Of a stretch of DNA of 40,295 nucleotides, positions 33,044-40,295 are shown one piece after another. The notes below the pieces were generated by a model. That model worked only from the letters and a program-made list of their open reading frames with translations. It did no database searches and was not told where the DNA came from. Within the stretch, counting starts at the first letter, position 1. Every line of letters begins with the position of its first letter. The translations under genes and the position numbers were made by a program. Source of the stretch: JAUVKA01 sp964465145 (GTDB lineage: Bacteria > Bacteroidota > Bacteroidia > Bacteroidales > UBA12481); contig CAYXJR010000037.1 of NCBI GenBank assembly GCA_964465145.1, positions 1 to 40,295 of the forward strand, written 5' to 3'.

Positions 33044-35284
33044 ATGAAAAAAGAGTTCTTCATCATTCTGCTTTATATTCTTTGCTTTGCTTTTCTGACA
33101 GAGGGATGCAGCACAATTGATCGGGGAAAGGATCCAAAAGAGGCTTTCGTCAGCTCGCTCCTGAAGAAAATGACATTGGAAGAAAAAATCGGCCAGATGA
33201 CATTGTTCACCAGTGGTTGGGATGTAACCGGACCCGTATTAAATGAAAATTACAAACAGGATATTCTTGCCGGGAATTGTGGAAATATTTTTAATGCCCA
33301 CACGGTCAGCTATAATCTGGCATTGCAGAAAATGGCGGTTGAGGAAACTCGTCTGGGTATTCCATTGCTGTTCGGATATGATGTGATTCATGGCTACAAA
33401 ACTATTTTCCCAATCCCACTCGCCGAAGCCTGTTCATGGGATCTTGATCTGATTAATAAATCTGCAGCTTTAGCCGCAAAAGAGGCAGCTGCTGGAGGTG
33501 TAAACTGGACATTTGCCCCCATGGTCGATTTAACCCGCGACCCCAGATGGGGCAGGGTTTCTGAAGGAGCAGGTGAAGATTCATATCTTGGAAGCCTGAT
33601 TGCAGCGGCAAGGGTGAAAGGATTTCAGGGCGATTCATTGTCCGATCCATTTTCACTAGCTGCTTGCGTAAAACATTTCGCTGCCTATGGGGCTCCCGAA
33701 GGAGGCAGAGATTATGCTACTGTGGATGTTTCGGAACGTACTCTTAGTGACTATTATCTGAAACCTTATCAATCCGCAGTGGAGGCCGGAGTAGCTACCT
33801 TGATGACTTCATTTAACGAGATCAATGGGGTCCCCGCAAGCGGTAATTCCTATATTCTAAAGGATATCCTGAGGAATGAATGGGGATTTAAGGGAATGGT
33901 GGTAACAGACTATACTTCAATCAACGAAATGGTATTACACGGTTATTCAACCAACTTAAAAGAGGCTGGTGAACAAGCTGTTGCGGCTGGTGTAGATATG
34001 GATATGCAGGGTTCAGTATTTTTAAATCACCTTAAAGAATCGGTTGATGAAGGGAAAATTGCCCTATCCCAAATTGACGAGGCTGTACGAAGAGTATTAA
34101 ACCTGAAATACGATTTGGGATTATTTGATAATCCCTACCGCTATTTGGACGAAAATCGGGAAAAGGAGGTGGGGCTGTCTGCTGAAATGACTGATCATGC
34201 TTTGGAAGCAGCTCATAAATCAATTGTCTTGTTGAAAAATGATGTCTGGAAGGATAGTAAGCTTCTACCCATTGACCAAAAAACAAGAAAAATTGCCATA
34301 ATCGGACCTCTTGGGGATAACCAAATTGATTTGCTGGGATCCTGGCATGCCGCAGGGGATGTGACAAAAGTAGTTAGCCTCTTAGAAAGTCTAAAAAAAA
34401 GCCTGCCGAATGTCCAAATTTCCTATTCAGAAGCTTGCACCACCAGCGGGAACGATGGCTCCAAATTTCCCGCAGCAATAAAACTCGCGTGGGAATCAGA
34501 TCTCGTGATCATGGCGATCGGAGAGAATTATCAACAAAATGGCGAAGCTGCCAGTCGTTCTGACCTGAATCTTCCAGGAGTGCAACAGGAACTTTTAGAA
34601 AAAGTAGTGGCTACTGGCAAGCCTGTTGTAGTAGTATTAATGGCTGGCCGGCCATTAACCATTACCTGGATGGCTGAGCATATCCCAGCCATTTTAAACA
34701 CCTGGCATTTAGGCACCTGTACCGGAGAAGCGATAGCAGATGTGCTTTTAGGCAGAGAGAATCCCTCTGGTAAACTGGTCATGTCTTTCCCAAGAAATAC
34801 CGGACAAATCCCTGTCTATTACAACATGAAAAATACCGGCAGACCATTTGATCCTGATAACAAATACACCAGTAAATATCTGGATGTACCAAATACTCCC
34901 CTTTTCCCCTTTGGCTATGGTTTGAGTTATACAGAATTCAATTATACCAACTTAAGGCTGAGTACCAATGAAATAGGCATGAAAGATTCATTAAGAGTTT
35001 CCGTCGAGCTAAGCAATACTGGATCGGTGGCTGGCGAAGAAGTGGTTCAGCTCTATATTCAGGATCTTGTTGGTTCGGTAACCAGACCAAGCAAGGAGCT
35101 TAAAGGATTTAAAAAATTACTCCTTCAGGCTGGAGAATCGAAGGTAGTTTCATTTTCACTAACATCAGATCAGCTCCGCTTCTATGGTGCAAATATGAAA
35201 TTTGCTGCAGAACCCGGTGAGTTTAAGGTTTATGTAGGGACGAATTCTGTCGATAATATAGCTGCCGGATTTACTTTGAAGTAA
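33044..35284 (+). CDS. GH3 beta-glucosidase lipoprotein
   Basis: A 746-residue family 3 glycoside hydrolase with a lipobox-like LTEGC (Cys22). The N-terminal barrel contains TLEEKIGQMTLF, FGYDVIHGYKTIFPIPLAEA, RWGRVSEGAGEDSYL and KHFAAYGAPEGGRDY. The nucleophile is Asp289 in KGMVVTDYTSI. The second domain carries the probable acid/base Glu501 (NGEAASRSDL). A fibronectin-III-like domain closes the protein (about 640-746, GEEVVQLYIQDLVGS). The frame is open upstream to 32966 within the previous gene, but the ATG at 33044 gives the signal peptide. GH3 enzymes of this type remove terminal beta-linked glucose; some Bacteroides members prefer sophorose and beta-1,2-gluco-oligosaccharides, which would fit the GH144 neighbours. 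Specificity is not readable from sequence. Confidence 0.94.
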   Translation: MKKEFFIILLYILCFAFLTEGCSTIDRGKDPKEAFVSSLLKKMTLEEKIGQMTLFTSGWDVTGPVLNENYKQDILAGNCGNIFNAHTVSYNLALQKMAVEETRLGIPLLFGYDVIHGYKTIFPIPLAEACSWDLDLINKSAALAAKEAAAGGVNWTFAPMVDLTRDPRWGRVSEGAGEDSYLGSLIAAARVKGFQGDSLSDPFSLAACVKHFAAYGAPEGGRDYATVDVSERTLSDYYLKPYQSAVEAGVATLMTSFNEINGVPASGNSYILKDILRNEWGFKGMVVTDYTSINEMVLHGYSTNLKEAGEQAVAAGVDMDMQGSVFLNHLKESVDEGKIALSQIDEAVRRVLNLKYDLGLFDNPYRYLDENREKEVGLSAEMTDHALEAAHKSIVLLKNDVWKDSKLLPIDQKTRKIAIIGPLGDNQIDLLGSWHAAGDVTKVVSLLESLKKSLPNVQISYSEACTTSGNDGSKFPAAIKLAWESDLVIMAIGENYQQNGEAASRSDLNLPGVQQELLEKVVATGKPVVVVLMAGRPLTITWMAEHIPAILNTWHLGTCTGEAIADVLLGRENPSGKLVMSFPRNTGQIPVYYNMKNTGRPFDPDNKYTSKYLDVPNTPLFPFGYGLSYTEFNYTNLRLSTNEIGMKDSLRVSVELSNTGSVAGEEVVQLYIQDLVGSVTRPSKELKGFKKLLLQAGESKVVSFSLTSDQLRFYGANMKFAAEPGEFKVYVGTNSVDNIAAGFTLK

Positions 35285-35297
35285 GTAATTACTTACT
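35280..35297. repeat. Perfect 18-base palindrome over the GH3 stop codon
   Basis: AGTAAGTAATTACTTACT is fully self-complementary and includes the TAA stop of the GH3 gene. It has no loop or T-run, so it is not a typical terminator; a protein-binding site or chance are the alternatives. Confidence 0.6.
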
Positions 35298-35455
35298 ACG
35301 ACTTAACGGTTGCCCTAACTTCCTCAAAGCAGTATTCGCATAGTTGAATTTGAAAGCCCAATCTTTAATCCACCAGGAGGGCCTCTATTTCATTCCTAAC
35401 CAATTGTTCAGTTGATGCTGAGTATGGGGTTGAAAAAATGTCACGAAGTTTCTCA

Positions 35456-35477
35456 GGGACTCGGGGACTTAGGGACT
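35456..35477. repeat. Short direct repeat, three GGGACT units at 8-base period
   Basis: GGGACT occurs at 35456, 35464 and 35472 in the gap between the convergent GH3 gene and the T9SS-protein gene. No function is evident. Confidence 0.7.
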
Positions 35478-35488
35478 CGAGTGAAAAG

Positions 35489-35519
35489 GAAGAAGCCATC
35501 CTGTGGGAATGGCTTCTTC
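35489..35519 (-). terminator. Terminator hairpin for the minus-strand T9SS protein gene
   Basis: GAAGAAGCCAT (35489-35499) and ATGGCTTCTTC (35509-35519) form a perfect 11-base-pair stem with a 9-base loop. On the minus strand, 26 bases beyond the stop codon, the stem is followed by CTTTTC, a short T-run. The plus strand has no T-run after it. Confidence 0.65.
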
Positions 35520-35544
35520 TGATTCTGGTTGGATCAATCGGCCC

Positions 35545-37146
35545 TTAGTTTTTGACAATCTTTTTTGTAGCTCTTTCTCCGTTTTTGTTGTAGAAGGTAA
35601 TAAAGTACATTCCACTGGCCAATGGGGAGACATCAATACTAGTGTGCCCAGGCTGGAGTTTATCCATACGCATCACCTGTTGTCCAAAGGCTGAAGTAAT
35701 TACAACTGTTTCAAGATTAACCATTGAGTTAATCGTCAGTGTATTGTCAAATGGAACAGGGTACACAACAACCTGATCATTCATCAGTATATGCTCGACA
35801 CTCGATGACAGATTGCCCCAACTATAAGTAACGGGTGTAAAAAGTGTTATGACTATAACACGGTTCGGATCACCGGTCCATTCTCCTCCATCCCAGCCGG
35901 TGCCTTTGAAAAATTTGAATTGGTAGGTTCCGGCGGCAATATTCAGGGATATCGTATAAGTGCTATCGCCATCGGGATCTGTCAATTCATTCATCTCGTT
36001 TGTGCCCGGCTCGTTCCAGGTGCCGTAATCTCCACCAAAATTACCGGTGATGTAAACTTTTTCACCTGTAGCAAGTCCTGATCCCATCATGTCAACATTG
36101 ATTACCTGGCTTGTAGGAATCATCGGATTCGGATCATTGTTAATCAGGATATCATCAAAATAAATCGTGATATCCTCAGCGAGTGTCAGAGGGTCTTCAA
36201 AGTCTGGCATTAATGCAATGACGGGGTAGGTCCCGGTTTTCGAAGTGAAGTCGAAAACAATATCCTGCCAGGCTCCTGTTATGGTTTGCTCATTCATCGA
36301 AGGGGCCTCCAGAGTACCTGCATCACCTCCTTCGAGTTTGAATTTAACAGGACTGATACGGGGTTTCCAAACTTTTACGTGAACATATTTGTTATCGGTC
36401 ACATCTGCCGGTGTTGACAATGCCGACCAGAATCCGCCCCAGGGTACACCATCTTTATCACGAACATATTGCACCACACTGGCGCTGAGATTTATGCCAG
36501 AGGGATCTGGATTGGGTACGACAGCCATTGAACTTTGATCCTCCGCTCCACCTAACATGTAATTCAGTGCAATATGCTCGAAATCCTCAACGACGTAAAC
36601 AGCAGCGCTACCTGCGGCCGGATCGTTGTTCACCGTAATGTCATCAAAATAGATTACTATATCCTCAGCAAGGGTTAAGGGATCCTCAAAATCAGGCATG
36701 AAAACAACGGTCGGATAGGTACCGGTCTTTGAAGTAAAATCGAAAACCATCTCCTCCCACTCTCCGGTGAGGGTTTGCTCATTCATCGAAGGAGTTTCAA
36801 GCGTTCCGGCGTCTCCGCCCTCGAGTTTGAACTTAAGAGGACTAATACGGGGTTTCCATACTTTTACGTGAACATACTTGTTATCGGTCACATCCACATG
36901 AGCAGACAAGGCCGACCAGAAACCGCCCCAGGGAACGCCATCTTTGTCACGCACAAACATAGCTACCATACTACTGGCATTAATACCAGTTTGATCAAGG
37001 TTTGCTACAACAGCGAAAGAGCTCAGATCTTCGGCTCCGCCAAGCATCGGATTTAATGCGATGCTCTCGAAGTCCTCAATCGTCTGTGCTCCCGATATGC
37101 CAGCCAGTCCCAGCATCATTAAGCAAATGAGTAAAAATCTTTTCAT
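35545..37146 (-). CDS. T9SS-sorted secreted protein with duplicated binding-type domain
   Basis: A 533-residue secreted protein. A signal peptide ends at GISGAQ (about 21). Two near-identical domains follow, residues about 23-177 and 186-339, sharing VRDKDGVPWGGFWSAL, DVTDNKYVHVKVWKPRISP and MPDFEDPLTLAEDI. They look like beta-sandwich carbohydrate-binding folds. Residues about 345-450 resemble a starch-binding/E-set domain (KVYITGNFGGDYGTWNEPG, GTYQFKFFKGTGWDGGEW). The C-terminal 80 residues (VVVYPVPFDNTLTINS, then SGMYFITFYN and ATKKIVKN) are a type A type IX secretion sorting domain. The protein is therefore exported and attached or released by T9SS. Its convergent position beside the hydrolase locus suggests glycan binding, but no catalytic motif is visible. 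Confidence 0.88.
   Translation of the reverse strand: MKRFLLICLMMLGLAGISGAQTIEDFESIALNPMLGGAEDLSSFAVVANLDQTGINASSMVAMFVRDKDGVPWGGFWSALSAHVDVTDNKYVHVKVWKPRISPLKFKLEGGDAGTLETPSMNEQTLTGEWEEMVFDFTSKTGTYPTVVFMPDFEDPLTLAEDIVIYFDDITVNNDPAAGSAAVYVVEDFEHIALNYMLGGAEDQSSMAVVPNPDPSGINLSASVVQYVRDKDGVPWGGFWSALSTPADVTDNKYVHVKVWKPRISPVKFKLEGGDAGTLEAPSMNEQTITGAWQDIVFDFTSKTGTYPVIALMPDFEDPLTLAEDITIYFDDILINNDPNPMIPTSQVINVDMMGSGLATGEKVYITGNFGGDYGTWNEPGTNEMNELTDPDGDSTYTISLNIAAGTYQFKFFKGTGWDGGEWTGDPNRVIVITLFTPVTYSWGNLSSSVEHILMNDQVVVYPVPFDNTLTINSMVNLETVVITSAFGQQVMRMDKLQPGHTSIDVSPLASGMYFITFYNKNGERATKKIVKN
36130..37080 (-). repeat. Tandem intragenic duplication, two copies of about 460 bases
   Basis: The copies span 36616-37080 and 36130-36591 within the T9SS protein gene. 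Long stretches differ only at scattered, mostly synonymous bases, for example ACTTTTACGTGAACATATTT against ACTTTTACGTGAACATACTT. Protein identity is high, so the duplication looks fairly recent or is kept uniform by recombination. Confidence 0.85.
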
Positions 37147-37181
37147 ATATGCAGGTTTTAGTGAGTTCTGAGAATATTAAT

Positions 37182-37189
37182 CAAATATA
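37182..37189 (-). promoter_or_regulatory. Bacteroidota -7 box ahead of the T9SS protein gene
   Basis: Read on the minus strand this is TATATTTG, an exact TAnnTTTG match, 35 bases before the start codon at 37146. No clear -33 TTTG lies at the expected distance upstream. Confidence 0.45.
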
Positions 37190-37518
37190 GCGAAAAAATT
37201 ACTGTGTATTATCATTTCGTAGTTAAACCTTCCTCAAACCCCTGCTTTTTTGTCGGATGTGATAACTCATCTATGTCATATGGGTGCAATTAATGTTGCC
37301 TAACCTCTTGATTGTCAAGTGGGCCCAGCAGTTCCGATGATAGAAGCAGTACTAGGATCACTCTGATATACAGAAGATTATATCCGGAAAGTATTGCTCT
37401 AGAAGCTCCGGTATTTATTACCTTTTTGAGCCGGCTTGTCAATGTACCGGCATCTCATTGATATCTGATTAATAATGATTAAATTAGAATTATTAAATCG
37501 CAATCAATTAAAAAAGTC
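37190..37518. other. Divergent intergenic region without genes
   Basis: About 330 bases between the T9SS protein gene and the small secreted protein gene. Apart from a weak GCCGG/CCGGC dyad near 37430-37451 I see no gene, RNA or repeat in it. Confidence 0.5.
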
Positions 37519-37947
37519 ATGGGAAAACTACAGCAAAAACTAATGCTATTAGCAGGAGGCTTCATGCTTTTCATGCTTATGGATGTAACTACTCAATGCG
37601 AGGATTATGGATTAGAGGGTTTGGGTGACGACCTGCCGGATTATGAACTTAATCTGGATACACAGGGGATGAAGATGGGAGCTGCAAATGCTGAAGCAGC
37701 ATTATTGTCAGGTGATCCTGAAGAGGTTTTGCAACAAATGTCTACTGATTCGCAAGCCTTTTACGACGATCAGATTAGGCAAATATCAGCCACTAAGCTT
37801 GAGGCCATGGGTGAAGCTTTTAAGAGTAGGGACTTGACAGTTAGCTCAAGTACTTATGCTGAATTTGAATTCGAAGACGGAGGGCTCGTCTATTCGACAG
37901 CTTTTGGGCTTCAAGCGGATGGAACATGGAAAATCATCAGGTTATAA
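37519..37947 (+). CDS. Small exported protein of unknown function
   Basis: A 142-residue protein that I do not recognise with confidence. A hydrophobic N-terminus (KLMLLAGGFMLFMLMDVTTQ) looks like a signal peptide; a Cys follows at 27 but without a convincing lipobox. The mature part is acidic. The segment ALLSGDPEEVLQQMSTDSQA with a C-terminal ADGTWKIIRL recalls small NTF2-like or DUF4878-type periplasmic domains, which bind ligands or peptides, but this is only a resemblance. The next gene starts 13 bases downstream with an AAAAGGAG site, so the two form an operon and their products probably act in the same compartment. Confidence 0.7.
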   Translation: MGKLQQKLMLLAGGFMLFMLMDVTTQCEDYGLEGLGDDLPDYELNLDTQGMKMGAANAEAALLSGDPEEVLQQMSTDSQAFYDDQIRQISATKLEAMGEAFKSRDLTVSSSTYAEFEFEDGGLVYSTAFGLQADGTWKIIRL

Positions 37948-37960
37948 AAAGGAGACTGCT

Positions 37961-39928
37961 ATGAAAAGAATTGGCTGTTTTTTACTTGGTGGTGTCCTGT
38001 ATATAGGATTATCATTGATTTTGTCATCATATGGCAATATGAAAGCTCATCCGAATATAAACGATGCAATAATTCAACGTTTTCAGAAAAGGTTTTTGAA
38101 TGGGGCTTTTACTATTGACAAGTATAAGAATTACACTTTTGTTTTTGATGCAAAAGCAGGTATGTCAGGGCAGTTTGTCAGCAACACCGGCATGCTGAAT
38201 ATTAGTGAACAGAAAAAATCCCTTTCCATTAAGGAATGGATTATGCATGGTGGGATGAGCGCTGATGAACCGGAACTTGCCGCCAGTCTCAGACACTTCT
38301 ATGACCCGATTGAAGCTCCCGGTCAAGAATATCTACATAATCTGTTGGACGAAATTAAAAAAATTGGCTTAGACTTTAATCCCGAGATCGACCATATTCA
38401 ATGGGCAATAACTGCTCCCGATCATCTATATAATTGGGAAAACGGGAAGAATATGGTTAAAAAAGCATTGAGGTCACCCGATAAGGAAACAAAAGACGAG
38501 TCTATGGCTTTTGCATGGAGATCCCTTGGAGAAACCCTGCATATGATAGCCGACATGGGCTGTCCGGCTCATGTACGTGATGACGCACATCCCGGTCTTT
38601 TTCAGGACATTACCGTTCTTAAGCATTTTGGGAATTCTGATCCATATGAAAAGATCTGTGAGAGCCTTGCCGGAAGCATGGTTGGCTGGGCAACAGATGG
38701 AGCTGTGGATGGAGATCTGAAGGCGAAATTTGGAGGAGCAAGCAGGGTGGATAACATTGCCCGTGATATGGCCATTTATACGAATAGTAATTTTTTTACT
38801 GACGAAACAATTTCGGGGAATTCTGTTGTGCCAAAAATTCACCCTGAAAAAACCTATTCTTCTCCGAAGCTTGAGGAATGCACTTATGATGATATAACAT
38901 ATGAATATATAAAAAACATAAGTGGTCATTCGGTAATTATGTGTCGTAATATATCATATGTAATAGCAAATTTTGGTGCAAGGAAATGTTATCCTTATGT
39001 TGATAGAATCAGTGCAACAAGTCAGGCTGCAGCTTTAATGCCTCAAATAGCAGAGGCCGGTGCAAACGTTATGCGTTTGTTTATTCCAAAGCTTAAAGTA
39101 GAAATAACAAGCTATGAAGACGATGTGATCAAGGGGACAGTAAAACACTATACTGATCACGAATATACACAAGAGATAAAATATTCCGGTCCCGTCGAAA
39201 TACTCAATAGTATATCCCAAAAAGTAATTGGGGAAGTGTTTTGTGAAGAAGGTGAGTTCGAAGAAGAAATTAAAATTAAAAACCGTGACGTGGATTGGGA
39301 AGACGAGGGAATCAAAGCTCAGATTGAGTTTGGAAATATTTATGTCAAGTCTCCGGAATTTGCACAAACAAGCTCAGTTTATGATGAGATAACGATTAAT
39401 CTGTCGAATACAACAAACAGGTTCCCACTGTCAGATGGAACTTCTATAAATAATATTGGCGTCTATAGTGATGCATATGCTGAGACTATGCCTGAAGATT
39501 GGATTGGTTATTTGAGATGGTCCGGAGATAGTTTTAGTACTGCATACTCCGATACTAGTTATGCAACTCAAACTATGAGTTATGATGTGATTCGCACTGT
39601 CAATGTTACAGGTAGATTATCCAAAAACCACAATACCCTTGAAAGTTTTGAGGGGACAACGATCTCAAAGGTACTTGACGATGTAACAACAACCATTGAG
39701 CAGTCTATTAGCATTAGCAACCTGCCATTACCAAATGAAGGAGGGAGTCTCTGTAGTAACAAAATTGAAGGGAGTGATGTGGGTAGTTATGTAACCAAGG
39801 CTTATTATAAACAAACCAAAGTAATTTATACAGGAGAAGTCAAGATCGCTAAAACTACCGGAATTAATTTTAATGACCCTGAAATATTTTTAACAGTTTG
39901 TTTTGCTAATGACTTTCATGGAAAGTAG
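37961..39928 (+). CDS. Secreted zinc-dependent phospholipase C/P1-nuclease-fold protein
   Basis: A 655-residue exported protein. After a signal peptide (about 1-28), residues 30-380 resemble the all-helical zinc phospholipase C/P1 nuclease fold. KEWIMHGGMSADEPELAASL with RHFYDP and SLGETLHMIADMGCPAHVRD carry the expected metal ligands, likely including His96, His112, Glu191, His194, Asp198 and His204. Such enzymes hydrolyse phosphodiesters in lipids or nucleic acids outside the cell. The last 270 residues are beta-rich and unrecognised, with many Thr/Ser and the segment IKGTVKHYTDHEYTQEIKYS, possibly a binding domain. The frame is open up to 37856 within the previous gene, but the ATG at 37961 has a good ribosome binding site and signal peptide. 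The substrate is unknown. Confidence 0.8.
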   Translation: MKRIGCFLLGGVLYIGLSLILSSYGNMKAHPNINDAIIQRFQKRFLNGAFTIDKYKNYTFVFDAKAGMSGQFVSNTGMLNISEQKKSLSIKEWIMHGGMSADEPELAASLRHFYDPIEAPGQEYLHNLLDEIKKIGLDFNPEIDHIQWAITAPDHLYNWENGKNMVKKALRSPDKETKDESMAFAWRSLGETLHMIADMGCPAHVRDDAHPGLFQDITVLKHFGNSDPYEKICESLAGSMVGWATDGAVDGDLKAKFGGASRVDNIARDMAIYTNSNFFTDETISGNSVVPKIHPEKTYSSPKLEECTYDDITYEYIKNISGHSVIMCRNISYVIANFGARKCYPYVDRISATSQAAALMPQIAEAGANVMRLFIPKLKVEITSYEDDVIKGTVKHYTDHEYTQEIKYSGPVEILNSISQKVIGEVFCEEGEFEEEIKIKNRDVDWEDEGIKAQIEFGNIYVKSPEFAQTSSVYDEITINLSNTTNRFPLSDGTSINNIGVYSDAYAETMPEDWIGYLRWSGDSFSTAYSDTSYATQTMSYDVIRTVNVTGRLSKNHNTLESFEGTTISKVLDDVTTTIEQSISISNLPLPNEGGSLCSNKIEGSDVGSYVTKAYYKQTKVIYTGEVKIAKTTGINFNDPEIFLTVCFANDFHGK

Positions 39929-40073
39929 GCAAATGGTAAATTAATCCTTAAATCTTCAAACAATTCGGACGGTTACTGGACGATTAAATAAAGGTTCTAA
40001 CATTCCACAAAGGGGTAAAACGCCATCCTTCTTTTATCAGTTTCTCCCATAACCTGGCCTAAACCTAGCCCCA

Positions 40074-40110
40074 CAAAAAAAACACCTACCCGGTATAATG
40101 GGTAAGTGTT
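40074..40110 (-). terminator. Intrinsic terminator of the tRNA gene
   Basis: AACACCTACCC (40081-40091) and GGGTAAGTGTT (40100-40110) form an 11-base stem with one mismatch. On the minus strand it is followed by a run of T (complement of the A-run at 40074-40080). It lies 13 bases beyond the 3-prime end of the tRNA. Confidence 0.85.
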
Positions 40111-40123
40111 TGATTTTCAATTG

Positions 40124-40197
40124 TGGGCCCAGCAGGGCTTGAACCTGCGACCCCCTGATTATGAGTCAGATGCTCTAACCATCTGAGCTATGGGCCC
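40124..40197 (-). tRNA. tRNA with CAT anticodon (lysidine-type Ile2 or elongator Met)
   Basis: The minus strand folds into a 74-base tRNA. The acceptor stem GGGCCCA pairs with TGGGCCC followed by discriminator A. The D-arm is GCTC/GAGC, the anticodon stem TCTGA/TCAGG (one T-G pair) with loop CTCATAA, and the T-arm GCAGG-TTCAAGC-CCTGC. The 3-prime CCA is not encoded. CAT can be read as elongator Met or, after lysidine modification, as Ile for AUA codons. The G/C-rich acceptor stem resembles Ile2 tRNAs, but the assignment is open. An initiator tRNA is unlikely because base 1 pairs. Confidence 0.95.
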
Positions 40198-40218
40198 GAT
40201 GCTCAAATTGAGCGATTG

Positions 40219-40249
40219 CAAAGGTAATATTTTTTTCAATTTAACCCAA
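40219..40249 (-). promoter_or_regulatory. Bacteroidota-type promoter of the tRNA gene
   Basis: On the minus strand, TTG (40247-40249) is followed after 20 bases by TACCTTTG (40219-40226), an exact TAnnTTTG box at normal spacing. Transcription would start near 40212, some 15 bases before the mature tRNA 5-prime end. Confidence 0.65.
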
Positions 40250-40295
40250 CTTGGTACGAATCATCCAATAAACAAGATATTTTCACCTTTTTTTG

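Noticed and set aside
37856..37960. Upstream start for the phospholipase-like protein
   Set aside because: It overlaps the previous gene; the ATG at 37961 has a ribosome binding site and a signal peptide.
1..40295. CRISPR array, rRNA or prophage
   Set aside because: No regularly spaced repeats, ribosomal RNA sequence or phage structural genes are apparent in the window.

Overview
The window looks like an anaerobic or facultative member of the Bacteroidota, probably Bacteroidales/Marinilabiliales-like. The evidence is a SusC/SusD pair, several lipoproteins, a protein with a type IX secretion C-terminal domain, promoter -7 boxes of the TAnnTTTG type, and IS1380/IS630 relics. Everything here is read from sequence and recalled family knowledge; no database search was run.

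Layout. 1-698: internally deleted IS1380 transposase. 802-3890: a GAF-type histidine kinase and an NtrC-type sigma-54 activator. 4187-11108: after a good sigma-54 promoter candidate comes a five-gene cluster. It holds a small Cys-repeat protein, a NuoE-like subunit with an unusual Cys-rich tail, a NuoF-GltD fusion, a ferredoxin subunit resembling HydA/NuoG, and a GltB-like FMN protein. 11213-12083: decayed IS630 and TPR-protein relics. 12300-16592: a visibly more GC-rich operon for a periplasmic two-subunit molybdenum hydroxylase with XdhC and MocA-type helpers. 16648-18804: a secreted LamG protein. 18847-19760: two dead genes (DUF4143-type ATPase, MacB-type permease). 19795-22905 (minus strand): a membrane spermidine-synthase-like protein and an exported isoaspartyl methyltransferase. 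23223-35284: an orphan MNT nucleotidyltransferase and then a polysaccharide utilization locus (GH144, SusC, SusD, LamG surface protein, second GH144, GH3). 35545-37146 (minus strand): a T9SS-sorted protein with a recent internal duplication. 37519-39928: a small secreted protein and a zinc phospholipase C/P1-nuclease-fold protein. 40124-40197: a tRNA with CAT anticodon.

How the genes work together. The most interesting unit is 4260-11108. It joins the NuoE/NuoF/NuoG-like core used by electron-bifurcating enzymes such as the trimeric HydABC hydrogenases to both halves of a glutamate-synthase-like enzyme: a GltD module fused to NuoF, and a separate GltB-type FMN barrel. The barrel protein has no glutaminase domain and no cysteine after residue 42, so the usual [3Fe-4S] cluster of GltB is absent. 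A soluble multi-flavin complex linking NAD(H), NAD(P)H and ferredoxin to an unknown FMN-site substrate is a reasonable inference, with transcription set by the adjacent two-component system through sigma-54.

The carbohydrate locus fits beta-1,2-glucan use: endo-acting GH144 lipoproteins cut the glucan, the SusCD complex imports the oligosaccharides, and a GH3 lipoprotein trims them to glucose. This substrate is inferred from family activities only.
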